Origin: JADJPF01 sp964492845
GTDB taxonomy: Bacteria > Acidobacteriota > Blastocatellia > Chloracidobacteriales > JADJPF01
Reading direction: 5' to 3'
Assembly (NCBI GenBank): GCA_964492845.1
Contig: CAZBMZ010000005.1
Coordinates: forward strand, 62,001 to 126,000
Length of the DNA: 64,000 bases
Both the position numbers and the translations under genes were made by a program. Position 1 is the stretch's first letter. Each line of letters starts with the position of its first letter. This document shows positions 8,417 through 17,554 of the stretch, piece by piece. Under the pieces are notes generated by a model, which did not search any database, was not told where the DNA came from, and saw only the letters and a list, made by a program, of their open reading frames with translations.

Positions 8417-8459
8417 TTAAATAAATAATTTACAAATTTGATTTTATGGAGAAGTTTTA

Positions 8460-9236
8460 ATGTACGAAAATATTATTTTAGAAATTCAAGACCAAATCGG
8501 GATTATTCGAGTCAATCGTCCCAAAAAACTTAATGCTCTAAATATTCCTACTCGTGAAGAAATCCTTTCTGCACTTGCAGAACTTGGAAAAAATGCAGAT
8601 GTCCGAGTAGTCGTTTTTACTGGTACTGGGGACAAAGCTTTTATTGCTGGTGCTGATATTAGTGAGTTTGAAGGCCGCACCGCACTTGATCAACGCGCCG
8701 TAATGCGTGCCACACGTATGTTTGATTCTTTCTCAGAATTTCCTAAACCTGTAATTGCTATGATTAATGGCTTTTGCTTAGGTGGTGGTTGTGAAGCTGC
8801 TTTAAGTTGTGATATTAGAATCGCGTCCGATAATGCAAAATTTGGTCAACCAGAAATTAATTTAGGAATTATCCCTGGCGGCGGTGGTACACAACGCTTA
8901 ACCCGTTTAGTAGGCGAAGGTAAAGCTATGGAAATGATTTTAACTGGCGATATGATTGATGCTAATGAAGCTAAAGCTATTGGCTTAGTAAATCATGTTG
9001 TTCCACAAGCTGAACTAGAAGAATTTACAATGAAAATGGCTCGTAAAATTGCAGAAAAAAGCCCAGTAGCCTTACAAATGGGTAAAGAAGCTGTAAAAAA
9101 TGCTTCTCGTATGAATCTACGCGAAGGCTTAGACCAAGAAATTGATCTCTTTGCTCTATGTTTTTCTAGTGCAGACAAAGAAGAAGGTGTAAAAGCTTTC
9201 CTTGAAAAACGTAAAGCTGTTTTTACCGGAAAATAA
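8460..9236 (+). CDS. enoyl-CoA hydratase, short-chain (crotonase paralogue 3)
   Basis: A 258-residue crotonase, the most canonical of the three in this cluster. RVNRPKKLNALN opens the fold, IAGADISEFEG is the oxyanion strand, GFCLGGGCEAALSCDIRIA contains the first catalytic Glu, and GQPEINLGIIPGGGGTQRLTRLVG contains the second. The most likely reaction is hydration of crotonyl-CoA to 3-hydroxybutyryl-CoA, pairing with the dehydrogenase 43 bases upstream. A GGAGA ribosome site precedes the ATG. A strong hairpin follows at 9248-9277. Confidence 0.93.
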   Translation: MYENIILEIQDQIGIIRVNRPKKLNALNIPTREEILSALAELGKNADVRVVVFTGTGDKAFIAGADISEFEGRTALDQRAVMRATRMFDSFSEFPKPVIAMINGFCLGGGCEAALSCDIRIASDNAKFGQPEINLGIIPGGGGTQRLTRLVGEGKAMEMILTGDMIDANEAKAIGLVNHVVPQAELEEFTMKMARKIAEKSPVALQMGKEAVKNASRMNLREGLDQEIDLFALCFSSADKEEGVKAFLEKRKAVFTGK

Positions 9237-9247
9237 AATTTTTATTT

Positions 9248-9277
9248 CTAGGGAATAAACTTTAATTTATTCCCTAG
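9248..9277 (+). terminator. strong stem-loop after the third crotonase
   Basis: A perfect 12-bp inverted repeat, CTAGGGAATAAA with TTTATTCCCTAG, with a 6-base loop begins 11 bases after the stop. It is not followed by a T-run on the plus strand, so it may be a partial terminator or an RNA-processing/stability element that sets the level of the AtuA-family gene downstream. Confidence 0.45.
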
Positions 9278-9312
9278 GCTACAAACTATTCATAAGACTA
9301 AGGTAAATATCT

Positions 9313-10674
9313 ATGAAAACAATTCGCATTGCTAATGGACAAGGATTTTGGGGCGATTCTTTAGAAGCTCCTGTACGTCAAGTTGAAGGCGGACATATTG
9401 ATTACTTAGTGCTAGATTATTTAGCAGAAATTACTATGTCAATAATGCAAAAACAACGAACTAGAGATCCAAAAATGGGATATGCCCGCGACTTTGTGCC
9501 ATTAATGGAAAGAATTTTACCTCAGTGCCTGGAGCGAAATATCAAAGTAATTGCTAATGCTGGCGGAGTTAATCCGCGTGGTTGTGCTGAAGCAGTTGCA
9601 GCAGTAGCTAATAAGCTAGGTTTAGGTGATAAGGTAAAAATAGGTATTGTTGCAGGCGATGACATTATGGATAAGCTAGATGAACTTTTAGCCAGTAATG
9701 TTGAGCTACGCAATATGGACACTGACGAACCCCTTTCCACAGTGCGATCACAAATTCAGAGTGCTAATGTTTACTTTGGTGCTTGGCCTGTAGTAGATGC
9801 CTTAAAACAAGGTGCGCAAATAATAATAACAGGTCGATGTACTGATACAGGCTTAACTTTAGCACCAATGATTTATGAGTTTGGCTGGGCCGAAGATGAT
9901 TGGGATAAACTAGCAGCAGGAACGATTGCAGGTCATTCAATTGAATGTGGAGCGCAAGCAACAGGCGGGAATTGTCAAGTTGATTGGGAAACAATCCCAG
10001 ATCTTGAAAATGTTGGCTATCCAATTATTGAAGCTAGTGAGGATGGCACTTTTTTAATTACAAAACACCAAAACACCGGCGGACGCATTACACCAGCCAT
10101 TGTTAAAGAACAACTTGTTTATGAAATGGGTGATCCTGTAAGTTATATTACCCCTGATTGCGTAGCAGATTTTACAACCATTCATTTAGAAGATTTAGGA
10201 GATGATCGTGTTAAGTTTTATGGCATCAAAGGCTATCCAGCAACAGAACTTTACAAGGTTTCAATTAGCTATCAATCTGGCTACAAGGCTGTAGGATCGC
10301 TAGTTTATGCTTGGCCCGATGCTTATAAGAAAGCAAAAGCGGCTGATCGCATCCTACGCGCTAGACTAGAGGCTTTAGGGCTAAAATTTGACGAAACATT
10401 AACGGAATTTGTTGGCGTAGACGCTTGTCATGGTCTACAACTTTCTGGCGAGCCAAGCAGCGAAATAGCAGAAGTGCAACTTCGTATAGGGGTTAGAGGA
10501 TCCAATAAAGGAGCCATTGAGCGTTTTACAAAAGAACTTGCACCACTGGTTTTAACCGGCCCACCTACGGTAACAGGTTTTGCAGGTGGTCGGCCTAAAG
10601 TAGAAGAAATTGTTGCTTATTGGCCTGCTTTAATGCCAAAAACATGTATTAATCCAACGGTAGAAATTCTATAA
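9313..10674 (+). CDS. AtuA-family (DUF1446) acyl-CoA/terpene utilisation protein
   Basis: A 453-residue member of the AtuA/DUF1446 family, named from acyclic terpene utilisation in Pseudomonas; the biochemical activity is not well established. The opening RIANGQGFWGDSLEAP and DYLVLDYLAEITMSIM are typical, as are NAGGVNPRGCAEAV near residue 80, ITGRCTDTGLTLAPM, and GHSIECGAQATGGN. There is no transmembrane segment. An AAGG ribosome site precedes the ATG. Placement after enoyl-CoA hydratase and 3-hydroxyacyl-CoA dehydrogenase genes suggests a role in branched acyl-CoA breakdown. The usual partner acyl-CoA carboxylase subunits are not present here. Confidence 0.87.
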   Translation: MKTIRIANGQGFWGDSLEAPVRQVEGGHIDYLVLDYLAEITMSIMQKQRTRDPKMGYARDFVPLMERILPQCLERNIKVIANAGGVNPRGCAEAVAAVANKLGLGDKVKIGIVAGDDIMDKLDELLASNVELRNMDTDEPLSTVRSQIQSANVYFGAWPVVDALKQGAQIIITGRCTDTGLTLAPMIYEFGWAEDDWDKLAAGTIAGHSIECGAQATGGNCQVDWETIPDLENVGYPIIEASEDGTFLITKHQNTGGRITPAIVKEQLVYEMGDPVSYITPDCVADFTTIHLEDLGDDRVKFYGIKGYPATELYKVSISYQSGYKAVGSLVYAWPDAYKKAKAADRILRARLEALGLKFDETLTEFVGVDACHGLQLSGEPSSEIAEVQLRIGVRGSNKGAIERFTKELAPLVLTGPPTVTGFAGGRPKVEEIVAYWPALMPKTCINPTVEIL

Positions 10675-10691
10675 GAATGGTATAAGGAAAA

Positions 10692-10718
10692 TTCCCTGGA
10701 AAAAATTCCGGGGTTTTT
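10692..10718 (+). terminator. rho-independent terminator of the acyl-CoA cluster
   Basis: CCCTGGAA pairs with TTCCGGGG (one G-T pair) around a short A-rich loop, directly followed by TTTTT. It starts about 20 bases after the AtuA-family stop and separates the cluster from the kinase gene. Confidence 0.65.
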
Positions 10719-10836
10719 AGGAAAAATTTTAAAACGGATCATCTTCTATGGCGTTAAACTAGGAGCGCAAAACTTTGCTAATCTCCATTAAATAACAGTT
10801 AGATAATAGATAAGTAGTAAATAGAGGGTTTGAGCT

Positions 10837-12855
10837 ATGCCGCACATAGGAGAACAAATAGGGCCTTATACCTTAGTACGTCAACTTGGGAGAGGAGCTT
10901 TTGGATTAGTTTGGCTGGCAGAACGCCGCAGTGCTTTTGCCACTACTCAAGTAGCTATAAAGCTAGCTTTAGATGATGAGCCAGATTTAGCCGCAATTGC
11001 TAAAGAATCCCAGCTATGGTCTAAACTTGGAAACCATCCAAATATCTTACCCATTATTGAGGCTGATAAATATAATGATCAGCTAGTTATTGTTAGTGAA
11101 TATGCTCCAGATGGCTCACTAGATACTTGGCTTAAGAAAAACAATGGTATAGCTCCTTCTATGGAATCCGCAATAGCTATGACAATGGGGATTTTAAGCG
11201 GACTAGAGCATTTACATAGCAAGAAAGTTGTTCATAGAGACTTAAAACCAGCAAATATCTTACTTCATGGTGAAACTCCAAGATTGGCCGACTTTGGCCT
11301 AGCTAGAGTCTTAAAAAGCAGTATGCAAAGTGTTGGGATTGCTGGAACACCTGCTTATATGGCACCAGAAGTTTTTAGTGGTGAACGTACTGTAGAATCT
11401 GATCTTTGGTCAGCAGGCGTAATTCTTTATCAAATGATTTCTGGGCGATTGCCTTTTCCACATACTGATATAATGGCTTTAATTGGGGCAATAGGTCATC
11501 GAAATCCTGATTCTTTACCTGGTTATGTTCCTACAGAACTAGCTCAAATAATAATAAAAGCTTTACAAAAAGATGTAACTAGCCGTTTTAGCTCTGCTGC
11601 TGAAATGCGGGCAGCTTTACAAAGTGTTGTTGATCCAAAACTTAGTGTTGCACTTACAGCTTTATCTGAAAAAGATGATAAAACTCTTATCACTGTAAAT
11701 ACTCCTCGTCGCAATGTTTTGGAAGAAACTGCCGACACATTGCCAGAAATTTTATTAAAAAATAAAACACAGCAACCACCACAGCTAACAGTTGCTCAAA
11801 CAACCTCATCACCATTAAAGGCAGCAAATGTTACAACTGCGGAGCAAAAAGAGAATTTAATTACTCAGCCTGTTGCGGCTTTAGCTGCAACTCAAAACAT
11901 TTTACCTACACAACAAGTAAACCTTGTTGTACCTGAAAAATTAAAAGCTCGCAAAAAATTTGCTATTTTGGCAGCTTTAGCTATAGCTGTTGGCTTAAAT
12001 ATTGGAGTAGTAGCGGCTTTAATTCATGATAATCCATCACGAGTTTTAACAGTAAACCAAAGTACTGAACTTGCAATACCACCGCCACCACCAGCCGCAA
12101 TTGCACCACCTGAAGCATACTTAAAAAATGTTCTTGTGCTTGACCCAGGAGTTACAAATATAGATGATTTAATAGAAATAAATGAGTTAAGCAACGATAA
12201 TAGAGAGTTAGCTAAAGCAATTAATAAAAAGATCAATATATTAAAAAAAGAAGTGAGTAAATTACCAGAAAATGAAGAAAAAGTTTGGCTAGGAGGAGTC
12301 TTAGCAAAATTTGAAAGTAATTTTTTAGTAACTACTTCTTCAAAAAAAGAACCTAATACTTTAAAAGAGCTTTATAAGAAAGATGTTTTGACGCTAAATA
12401 CATTAATGAATACAGTAGAACTAGTTAAAAAAATAGCAAAGACTAAAATTCCTCGTAAAGAAACAGAGGCAAAAGATTCTTGTACTTATATTGTTCCTGA
12501 AGAAATTGCTGAAGCTGTTGATGATACAGATGGAGAAATAATCATCAACGGTATAACGGGAATGCAAGGAATGAAAGAGATTAGTGTAAAGCTGCCACAA
12601 ATGAGTTTTTCAATTCCTCCTACACCTCAGCAGATAGAGCAATTAAAGAAAAATGCTGAAACATTTAACAAAAACTTGCAGATTTTTCATCAGATTACAA
12701 ATGATAAAAAATTTAAAGAGGCTAATTTTTGGCAACATAGAGGAGTAAAACCAAATACAAAAATCCTTATTAAAGATAAAGGAAAACAATATAGTTTTTC
12801 CCAAGAAAATGTTATTGAAACTAATCAAGAAGATATAAAAAAAGATAATAAATAA
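10837..12855 (+). CDS. membrane-anchored serine/threonine protein kinase
   Basis: A 672-residue Hanks-type kinase. The N-terminal catalytic domain (about residues 11-265) has the glycine loop LGRGAFG, the ATP-binding Lys42 in VAIKLAL, catalytic HRDLKPANI (133-141), DFGLA (152-156) and the activation-segment end GTPAYMAPE. After a low-complexity Pro/Thr/Gln linker, one membrane helix spans about residues 375-396. The remaining 270 residues lie outside and are Lys/Glu-rich with no recognised sensor domain; a Pro run sits just after the helix. A GAGGG ribosome site precedes the ATG. Two bases separate it from the MOSC gene. Ligand and targets are unknown. Confidence 0.93.
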   Translation: MPHIGEQIGPYTLVRQLGRGAFGLVWLAERRSAFATTQVAIKLALDDEPDLAAIAKESQLWSKLGNHPNILPIIEADKYNDQLVIVSEYAPDGSLDTWLKKNNGIAPSMESAIAMTMGILSGLEHLHSKKVVHRDLKPANILLHGETPRLADFGLARVLKSSMQSVGIAGTPAYMAPEVFSGERTVESDLWSAGVILYQMISGRLPFPHTDIMALIGAIGHRNPDSLPGYVPTELAQIIIKALQKDVTSRFSSAAEMRAALQSVVDPKLSVALTALSEKDDKTLITVNTPRRNVLEETADTLPEILLKNKTQQPPQLTVAQTTSSPLKAANVTTAEQKENLITQPVAALAATQNILPTQQVNLVVPEKLKARKKFAILAALAIAVGLNIGVVAALIHDNPSRVLTVNQSTELAIPPPPPAAIAPPEAYLKNVLVLDPGVTNIDDLIEINELSNDNRELAKAINKKINILKKEVSKLPENEEKVWLGGVLAKFESNFLVTTSSKKEPNTLKELYKKDVLTLNTLMNTVELVKKIAKTKIPRKETEAKDSCTYIVPEEIAEAVDDTDGEIIINGITGMQGMKEISVKLPQMSFSIPPTPQQIEQLKKNAETFNKNLQIFHQITNDKKFKEANFWQHRGVKPNTKILIKDKGKQYSFSQENVIETNQEDIKKDNK

Positions 12856-12857
12856 GT

Positions 12858-13424
12858 ATGTTAGAAACAAACTATTTAACTATAGAAGATCTTGATAAAG
12901 GGTTAGAAACAATTCAAAAATCGCCTAAAGACAAAGGCACTTTAGAATTGATTGTTCGCCGACCAGAAATTGATATTAGAGAAGTCTTAGAAATAGGCGA
13001 ACTAGATATAAACAAGGGGTTAGTTGGGGATAATTGGAAAACTCGTGGCAGTTCTCGAACTAAAGACGGTTCATCTCATCCTGACATGCAGCTTAATATT
13101 ATGAATGCTCGTGCTATCTCACTAATAGCACAAGACAAAGAGCGTTGGCAGCTAGCAGGGGATCAACTATTTATTGACCTAGATTTAAGTGAAGAAAATC
13201 TTCCGGCAGGTACTAAGTTAGCTCTAGGTTCCGCCATAATTGAAGTTACAAACCAACCTCATAATGGATGTGCTAAATTTTCTAAACGCTTTGGCCTAGA
13301 TGCTCTTAAATGGGTCAATTCCGCTACAGGAAAACAACTTCACCTGCGCGGCATCAATGCTAGAGTTATCAACAATGGAACTATAAAAATTGGTGATTTA
13401 GTAAAGAAAATAGACTATTTTTAA
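12858..13424 (+). CDS. MOSC domain-containing protein
   Basis: A 188-residue MOSC-domain protein; the family binds molybdenum cofactor or moves sulfur and includes YiiM-like enzymes. The conserved Cys appears in PHNGCAKFSKRFG, with the preceding LALGSAIIEVT strand and the following LRGINARVINNG strand as expected. GLVGDNW near residue 53 and MNARA near residue 80 fit the family. The ATG lies two bases after the kinase stop, so translation is probably coupled. A link between the kinase and MOSC protein is suggested by spacing only. The gene is convergent with the next minus-strand gene with only two bases between them. Confidence 0.85.
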   Translation: MLETNYLTIEDLDKGLETIQKSPKDKGTLELIVRRPEIDIREVLEIGELDINKGLVGDNWKTRGSSRTKDGSSHPDMQLNIMNARAISLIAQDKERWQLAGDQLFIDLDLSEENLPAGTKLALGSAIIEVTNQPHNGCAKFSKRFGLDALKWVNSATGKQLHLRGINARVINNGTIKIGDLVKKIDYF

Positions 13425-13426
13425 AA

Positions 13427-13921
13427 CTACTCTAAAGGTAATTCATAACGTTCTTCGGGTTTTGGTACTAAGTCTGGATTACTAATAATAATTCGTGCGC
13501 AAGTATTCCAACGCAAAACAGCATCTTCATTTCCAGTAGCGTGAATAGCTTCAGCTTTTTCATAGAAATTCATAGCTTCACGTAAACAATCATATGCTAT
13601 AGCTTTAGAGCCTGGATTACCTTTTTTAATAACAACTTTAGCCCTACGTTCATAGATGATTCCAGCATAGTAGAATTTATCATATTCGCTACTAAGCTTA
13701 GGAAGTATTTGTTTAGCTTGATTTATATTCATCCCTTCATCAAATTGGTCAGTTATAGCAAGAAGTTGTGTAATAAGAGCTTGTTGGTTATCAGGATCAA
13801 TGCGTAGAATATCTTGACAAATACTTTCAGCTTGTCCCGGCTCATTAAGTAATCTATAACGCTCTGCTTTTTCTAAAGATCTTGGAATGGCTTCTTTAGC
13901 TATCAATTTAAGCTCAAACAT
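13427..13921 (-). CDS. hypothetical helical (TPR-like) protein
   Basis: A 164-residue protein with no signal peptide or membrane helix. It looks like one or two degenerate tetratricopeptide repeats: AERYRLLNEPGQAESICQDILRI followed by DNQQALITQLLAITDQFDEG, and later CLREAMNFYEKAEAIHATGNEDA. It may be a small scaffold protein. An AGGTGA ribosome site precedes the ATG. It lies 27 bases after sdhB on the same strand and could be the last gene of the sdh operon, but nothing in the sequence ties it to respiration. Confidence 0.7.
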   Translation of the reverse strand: MFELKLIAKEAIPRSLEKAERYRLLNEPGQAESICQDILRIDPDNQQALITQLLAITDQFDEGMNINQAKQILPKLSSEYDKFYYAGIIYERRAKVVIKKGNPGSKAIAYDCLREAMNFYEKAEAIHATGNEDAVLRWNTCARIIISNPDLVPKPEERYELPLE

Positions 13922-13948
13922 TACTCACCTACTTTCTAAGCAATAAAG

Positions 13949-14695
13949 CTATTTTTTTCCTCTAAAAAGCTTAACAAGCTTTTTAATAGGATCATAGAAT
14001 TCATCTACTACTCTTTCCTTAAGTGGAATTATTGCATTATCTGTAATAGTTATACTTTCAGGACAAACTTTAGTACAGCATTTAGTAATATTACAGTAGC
14101 CTATACCTTGAGTTTCTTTTAGTTGTTCAAGTCTATCTTCTGTGTCGATAGGATTCATTTCTAGATTAGCTGAATAGACAAAAAATCTAGGGCCAATAAA
14201 TTCTTTATGTAAATGATGATCTCGTAAGACATGGCAAACATCTTGACATAAGAAACACTCAATACATTTTCTAAATTCCTGTACTCTGTTGATGTCTTCT
14301 TGGGCTACTTTCCAACTACCATCTGGAAAATCCGCTTTTCTAGGCTTAAATTTTTTAATTTTTTTCTTTACTTCAAAATTCCAAGAAACATCTGTAACTA
14401 AATCTTTAATAGAAGGAAAAGTTTGCATTGGCTCAATAACAATAGGCATATCCAATGATATTTCGCTTAAACGGGTCATACACATAAGCTTAGGAATGCC
14501 GTTAATTTCAGCAGAACAAGAACCACATTTACCAGCTTTGCAATTCCAACGTACAGCTAAATCATTAGCTTTTTCAGCCTGAATCCTAAGTACAGCGTCT
14601 AAAACTACCATACCTTCAGAAACTTCTGTTGTGTAGTCTTGAAATTTTCCGCCTTCTTTATTACCCCGCCAGATCCTAAAAGTTGCGTTTGCCAT
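13949..14695 (-). CDS. sdhB: succinate dehydrogenase/fumarate reductase iron-sulfur subunit
   Basis: Passes electrons from the flavoprotein to the membrane subunit of complex II. The 248 residues contain the [2Fe-2S] ligands in NCKAGKCGSCSAEINGIPKLMC (about 51-72, the run broken here only by description), and two further cysteine clusters, CIECFLCQDVCHV and CNITKCCTKVCPESI, for the [4Fe-4S] and [3Fe-4S] centres. The ATG overlaps the sdhA stop by one base (TAATG) and has an AGGAG ribosome site, so the two are translationally coupled. The protein resembles the mycobacterial Sdh1/Rv0247c type, in line with its partners. Confidence 0.95.
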   Translation of the reverse strand: MANATFRIWRGNKEGGKFQDYTTEVSEGMVVLDAVLRIQAEKANDLAVRWNCKAGKCGSCSAEINGIPKLMCMTRLSEISLDMPIVIEPMQTFPSIKDLVTDVSWNFEVKKKIKKFKPRKADFPDGSWKVAQEDINRVQEFRKCIECFLCQDVCHVLRDHHLHKEFIGPRFFVYSANLEMNPIDTEDRLEQLKETQGIGYCNITKCCTKVCPESITITDNAIIPLKERVVDEFYDPIKKLVKLFRGKK

Positions 14696-16506
14696 TATTT
14701 GTTCTCCTCTATAATTTGTTTAAGTTCTGGTGGCATTTCGGGTATTGGTAGATTAACAATCTGCATTTTTCCACTTGTATCTTTTTTAGATACAACATTG
14801 CATTTACTAAAAGCCTCATCCTTTTTCGGATAGTCATCTCGGAAATGTCCTCCCCGACTTTCCTTACGCTCTAGTGCTGAACGGGTAATAGCCTCAGAAA
14901 CTACAAGTAAGTTATTTAAGTCTAGTGTTGTATGCCAGGAAGGATTATATTCACGGTTTCCAGAAACACTTATTTTTTTTGTTCGCTCTTTTAGTTCTTG
15001 GATTTTTTCTAGTGCTAATAGCATTTCTTTTTCTGTTCGTACAATACCTACTAGATCTTGCATAGTTGCTTGGAGATCGCGTTGTATTTGGAATGGATTT
15101 TCTCCGCTACTTCTTTCAAAAGGTTGAAGAACTTCTTTAGCTATTTCATCAACTTCTTTTTCATTAATATTTCCATCTGGATTTTCCTTAGCAAATTTTG
15201 CTGCATATTCACCAGCACGTTTACCAAAAACTATTATGTCAGATAAAGAGTTACCTCCTAAACGGTTAGCTCCATTAATGCCAGCAGCACATTCACCAGC
15301 GGCAAAAAAGCCTGGAAGATTAGACATTTGTGTATCAGCATTAACCCGTATACCGCCCATTATATAATGGGTAGTTGGCCCTATTTCCATAGCCTCTTTA
15401 GTAATATCTATATCAGCTAATTGCTTAAACTGATGGTACATACTTGGGAGTTTTCGCTTAATATGTTCAGCAGCATTTGGAAGTTTTTCTTTAATCCAAG
15501 CTATATCTAAAAACACGCCTCCATGCGGGCTTCCTCTGCCATCTTTTATTTCCCTAACAATGCAACGTGCAACGTGATCACGAGTAAGTAATTCGGGGGG
15601 ACGACGAGCATTTTTATCGCCTTGAGTATAACGCCATCCTTCTTCTGGATTGTCAGCAGTTTGATTTTTATAAACATCTGGGATGTCATCAAACATAAAA
15701 CGCTTTCCATCTTTATTACGCAGTATGCCGCCTTCACCACGTACACCTTCAGTAACTAGAATACCTTGAACGCTAGGCGGCCAAACCATACCTGTAGGGT
15801 GAAACTGAACAAACTCCATATCTATAAGCTCTGCACCTGCTTGATATGCAAGTGCGTGTCCATCGCCTGTAGACTCCCAGCTATTACTAGTAATTCTATA
15901 AGCTTTACCTATGCCTCCTGTGGCAAAAACAATTGCTTTAGCCTGAAATATCTTAAAACGGCCTTTTTCCCGATCATAACCAAAAATTCCAACAACTCTT
16001 TGACCATCTTTAAGTAGGCTAACAATGGTAAATTCCATATGTACATCAATTCCTAGATAAATAGCATGGTCTTGAAGGGTACGAATTATTTCTAATCCAG
16101 TGCGGTCGCCAACGTGAGCAAGACGAGGATACTTATGACCACCAAAGTTTCGTTGTAAGATCTTTCCCTCTTTAGTACGGTCAAATACTGCTCCCCAAGC
16201 TTCTAGTTCACGGACTCTATCAGGGGCTTCTTTAGCATGAAGTTCAGCCATACGCCAGTTATTAACATATTGACCACCGCGCATAGTATCTGCAAAATGT
16301 ACTTTCCAGCTATCACGATCATCTACATTAGCTAAAGCAGCAGCAACCCCACCTTCAGCCATTACTGTATGAGCTTTGCCAAGTAGAGATTTACAAATAA
16401 GCCCCACTGATACACCAGCATTAGCCGCTTCAATAGCAGCCCGCAAACCTGCTCCACCAGCCCCAACAACTAATACATCATGTTTATATCTTTGACATTC
16501 AACCAT
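14695..16506 (-). CDS. sdhA: succinate dehydrogenase/fumarate reductase flavoprotein subunit
   Basis: Catalyses succinate/fumarate interconversion with covalently bound FAD. From the chosen start it is 603 residues. VVGAGGAGLRAAIEAANAG is the FAD fold, GKAHTVMAEGGVAAAL includes the His that carries FAD, and QFHPTGMVWP and THYIMGGIRVN hold active-site residues, with GGNSLSDIIVFGKRAGEYAA at the second FAD contact. An in-frame ATG 13 codons earlier exists, but the ATG at 16506 has a GGAG ribosome site, overlaps the sdhC stop by one base, and gives the normal family N terminus MVECQRYKHDVLVVG. Central gene of an sdhCAB operon. Confidence 0.95.
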   Translation of the reverse strand: MVECQRYKHDVLVVGAGGAGLRAAIEAANAGVSVGLICKSLLGKAHTVMAEGGVAAALANVDDRDSWKVHFADTMRGGQYVNNWRMAELHAKEAPDRVRELEAWGAVFDRTKEGKILQRNFGGHKYPRLAHVGDRTGLEIIRTLQDHAIYLGIDVHMEFTIVSLLKDGQRVVGIFGYDREKGRFKIFQAKAIVFATGGIGKAYRITSNSWESTGDGHALAYQAGAELIDMEFVQFHPTGMVWPPSVQGILVTEGVRGEGGILRNKDGKRFMFDDIPDVYKNQTADNPEEGWRYTQGDKNARRPPELLTRDHVARCIVREIKDGRGSPHGGVFLDIAWIKEKLPNAAEHIKRKLPSMYHQFKQLADIDITKEAMEIGPTTHYIMGGIRVNADTQMSNLPGFFAAGECAAGINGANRLGGNSLSDIIVFGKRAGEYAAKFAKENPDGNINEKEVDEIAKEVLQPFERSSGENPFQIQRDLQATMQDLVGIVRTEKEMLLALEKIQELKERTKKISVSGNREYNPSWHTTLDLNNLLVVSEAITRSALERKESRGGHFRDDYPKKDEAFSKCNVVSKKDTSGKMQIVNLPIPEMPPELKQIIEENK

Positions 16507-17303
16507 TAAAATATTCTCCAATCTGACAAAACACCCATCGAACATAACCTAATATAAACATCTGAAAAAGCTACCCAAACTAAACTCATCCAAGCAAACA
16601 ACATATGCCGACCATTAAAGCAGCTAACACATTTATAAGCTTTTTGACAAACAGGCGAGTTTGACATTTCATCTAATCTTCCACCAACTAGATGACGCAA
16701 AGAATGACAGCCTAATGTATAGCCACCAAGCAAACAAACATTTACTATTAATACTAATGTTCCTATACCAATACCAAAAGAAACTTGGCCTGTTAGAGCA
16801 TCCTTAAACCACATTCCTTTCCAAGCATCATATGCAAGCAAGACAAGAAATATAAGGGCTAGGTAAAGAAAATAACGGTGAAGATTTTGCATAATTAGAG
16901 GAAGTTTATTTTCTCCTCTATATCCATTTCTTAATTCTCCAACAGCACAGGCTGGAGGATCGCCCCAAAAAGATTTGTAATAAGCTCCACGATAGTAATA
17001 ACAAGTTAAGCGAAAACCTGCTGGTGCCCATAAAATAAGCAGTGCAGGAGAAACCCAGGCTGGCAACCAACTTGGTCTAGGGCCAAGCATACTGTGTGGA
17101 GAATCTCCAAAGAGTTCTGGAGAATAAAAGGGTGATAAATATGGCCCCCAGTGATAATGTTCCCCCTGGAAAGCTGCCCAATTAGCGTAAACAATAAAAG
17201 CAGATAAACCTAAGAATATTGCTAAGGGTTGAATCCACCAACCATCTTGGCGCGTAGTTTGAGCAAACTTACGTCTTTGTAAAGGAATTAATGTATTGGA
17301 CAT
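16506..17303 (-). CDS. sdhC: succinate dehydrogenase membrane anchor, mycobacterial Sdh1-like
   Basis: A 265-residue integral membrane protein with about five hydrophobic segments (near residues 25-43, 85-103, 140-160, 175-195, 235-255). It differs from the heme-b SdhC/SdhD of E. coli. The N-terminal WWIQPLAIFLGLSAFIVYAN, then WAAFQGEHYHWGPYLSPFYSPEL, matches the single large anchor of the Rv0249c (Sdh1) type. Conserved Cys/His groups, LGCHSLRHLVGG and CVSCFNGRH, are candidates for the membrane-embedded Rieske-type cluster reported for the mycobacterial enzyme. It is the first gene of sdhCAB. Its family is clear; cofactor content is inferred. Confidence 0.87.
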   Translation of the reverse strand: MSNTLIPLQRRKFAQTTRQDGWWIQPLAIFLGLSAFIVYANWAAFQGEHYHWGPYLSPFYSPELFGDSPHSMLGPRPSWLPAWVSPALLILWAPAGFRLTCYYYRGAYYKSFWGDPPACAVGELRNGYRGENKLPLIMQNLHRYFLYLALIFLVLLAYDAWKGMWFKDALTGQVSFGIGIGTLVLIVNVCLLGGYTLGCHSLRHLVGGRLDEMSNSPVCQKAYKCVSCFNGRHMLFAWMSLVWVAFSDVYIRLCSMGVLSDWRIF

Positions 17304-17554
17304 AATTAAATTTCTACTGACTTTAAATAATGTAATTTTGAGTAGATTTGGAGATTTTTACTTTTAGAAACTATACTCTACTTATGCTTAGGAATAAAAT
17401 CAAGATATATTTGGTTAATAATGTATTTAACTGTTTAGCAATATAACTTAAGGGAATAGATTTTTGACTCAGTGTAGCCTTATAGTTTTTGCTATAACCT
17501 GTTTATAATCAACATTATAAAAATTCAAAAATCTTTTTTACAGACTATAAAGTT

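Noticed and set aside
9764..10024. 86-residue minus-strand frame inside the AtuA-family gene
   Set aside because: It lies wholly within a well-supported gene and resembles no protein family.
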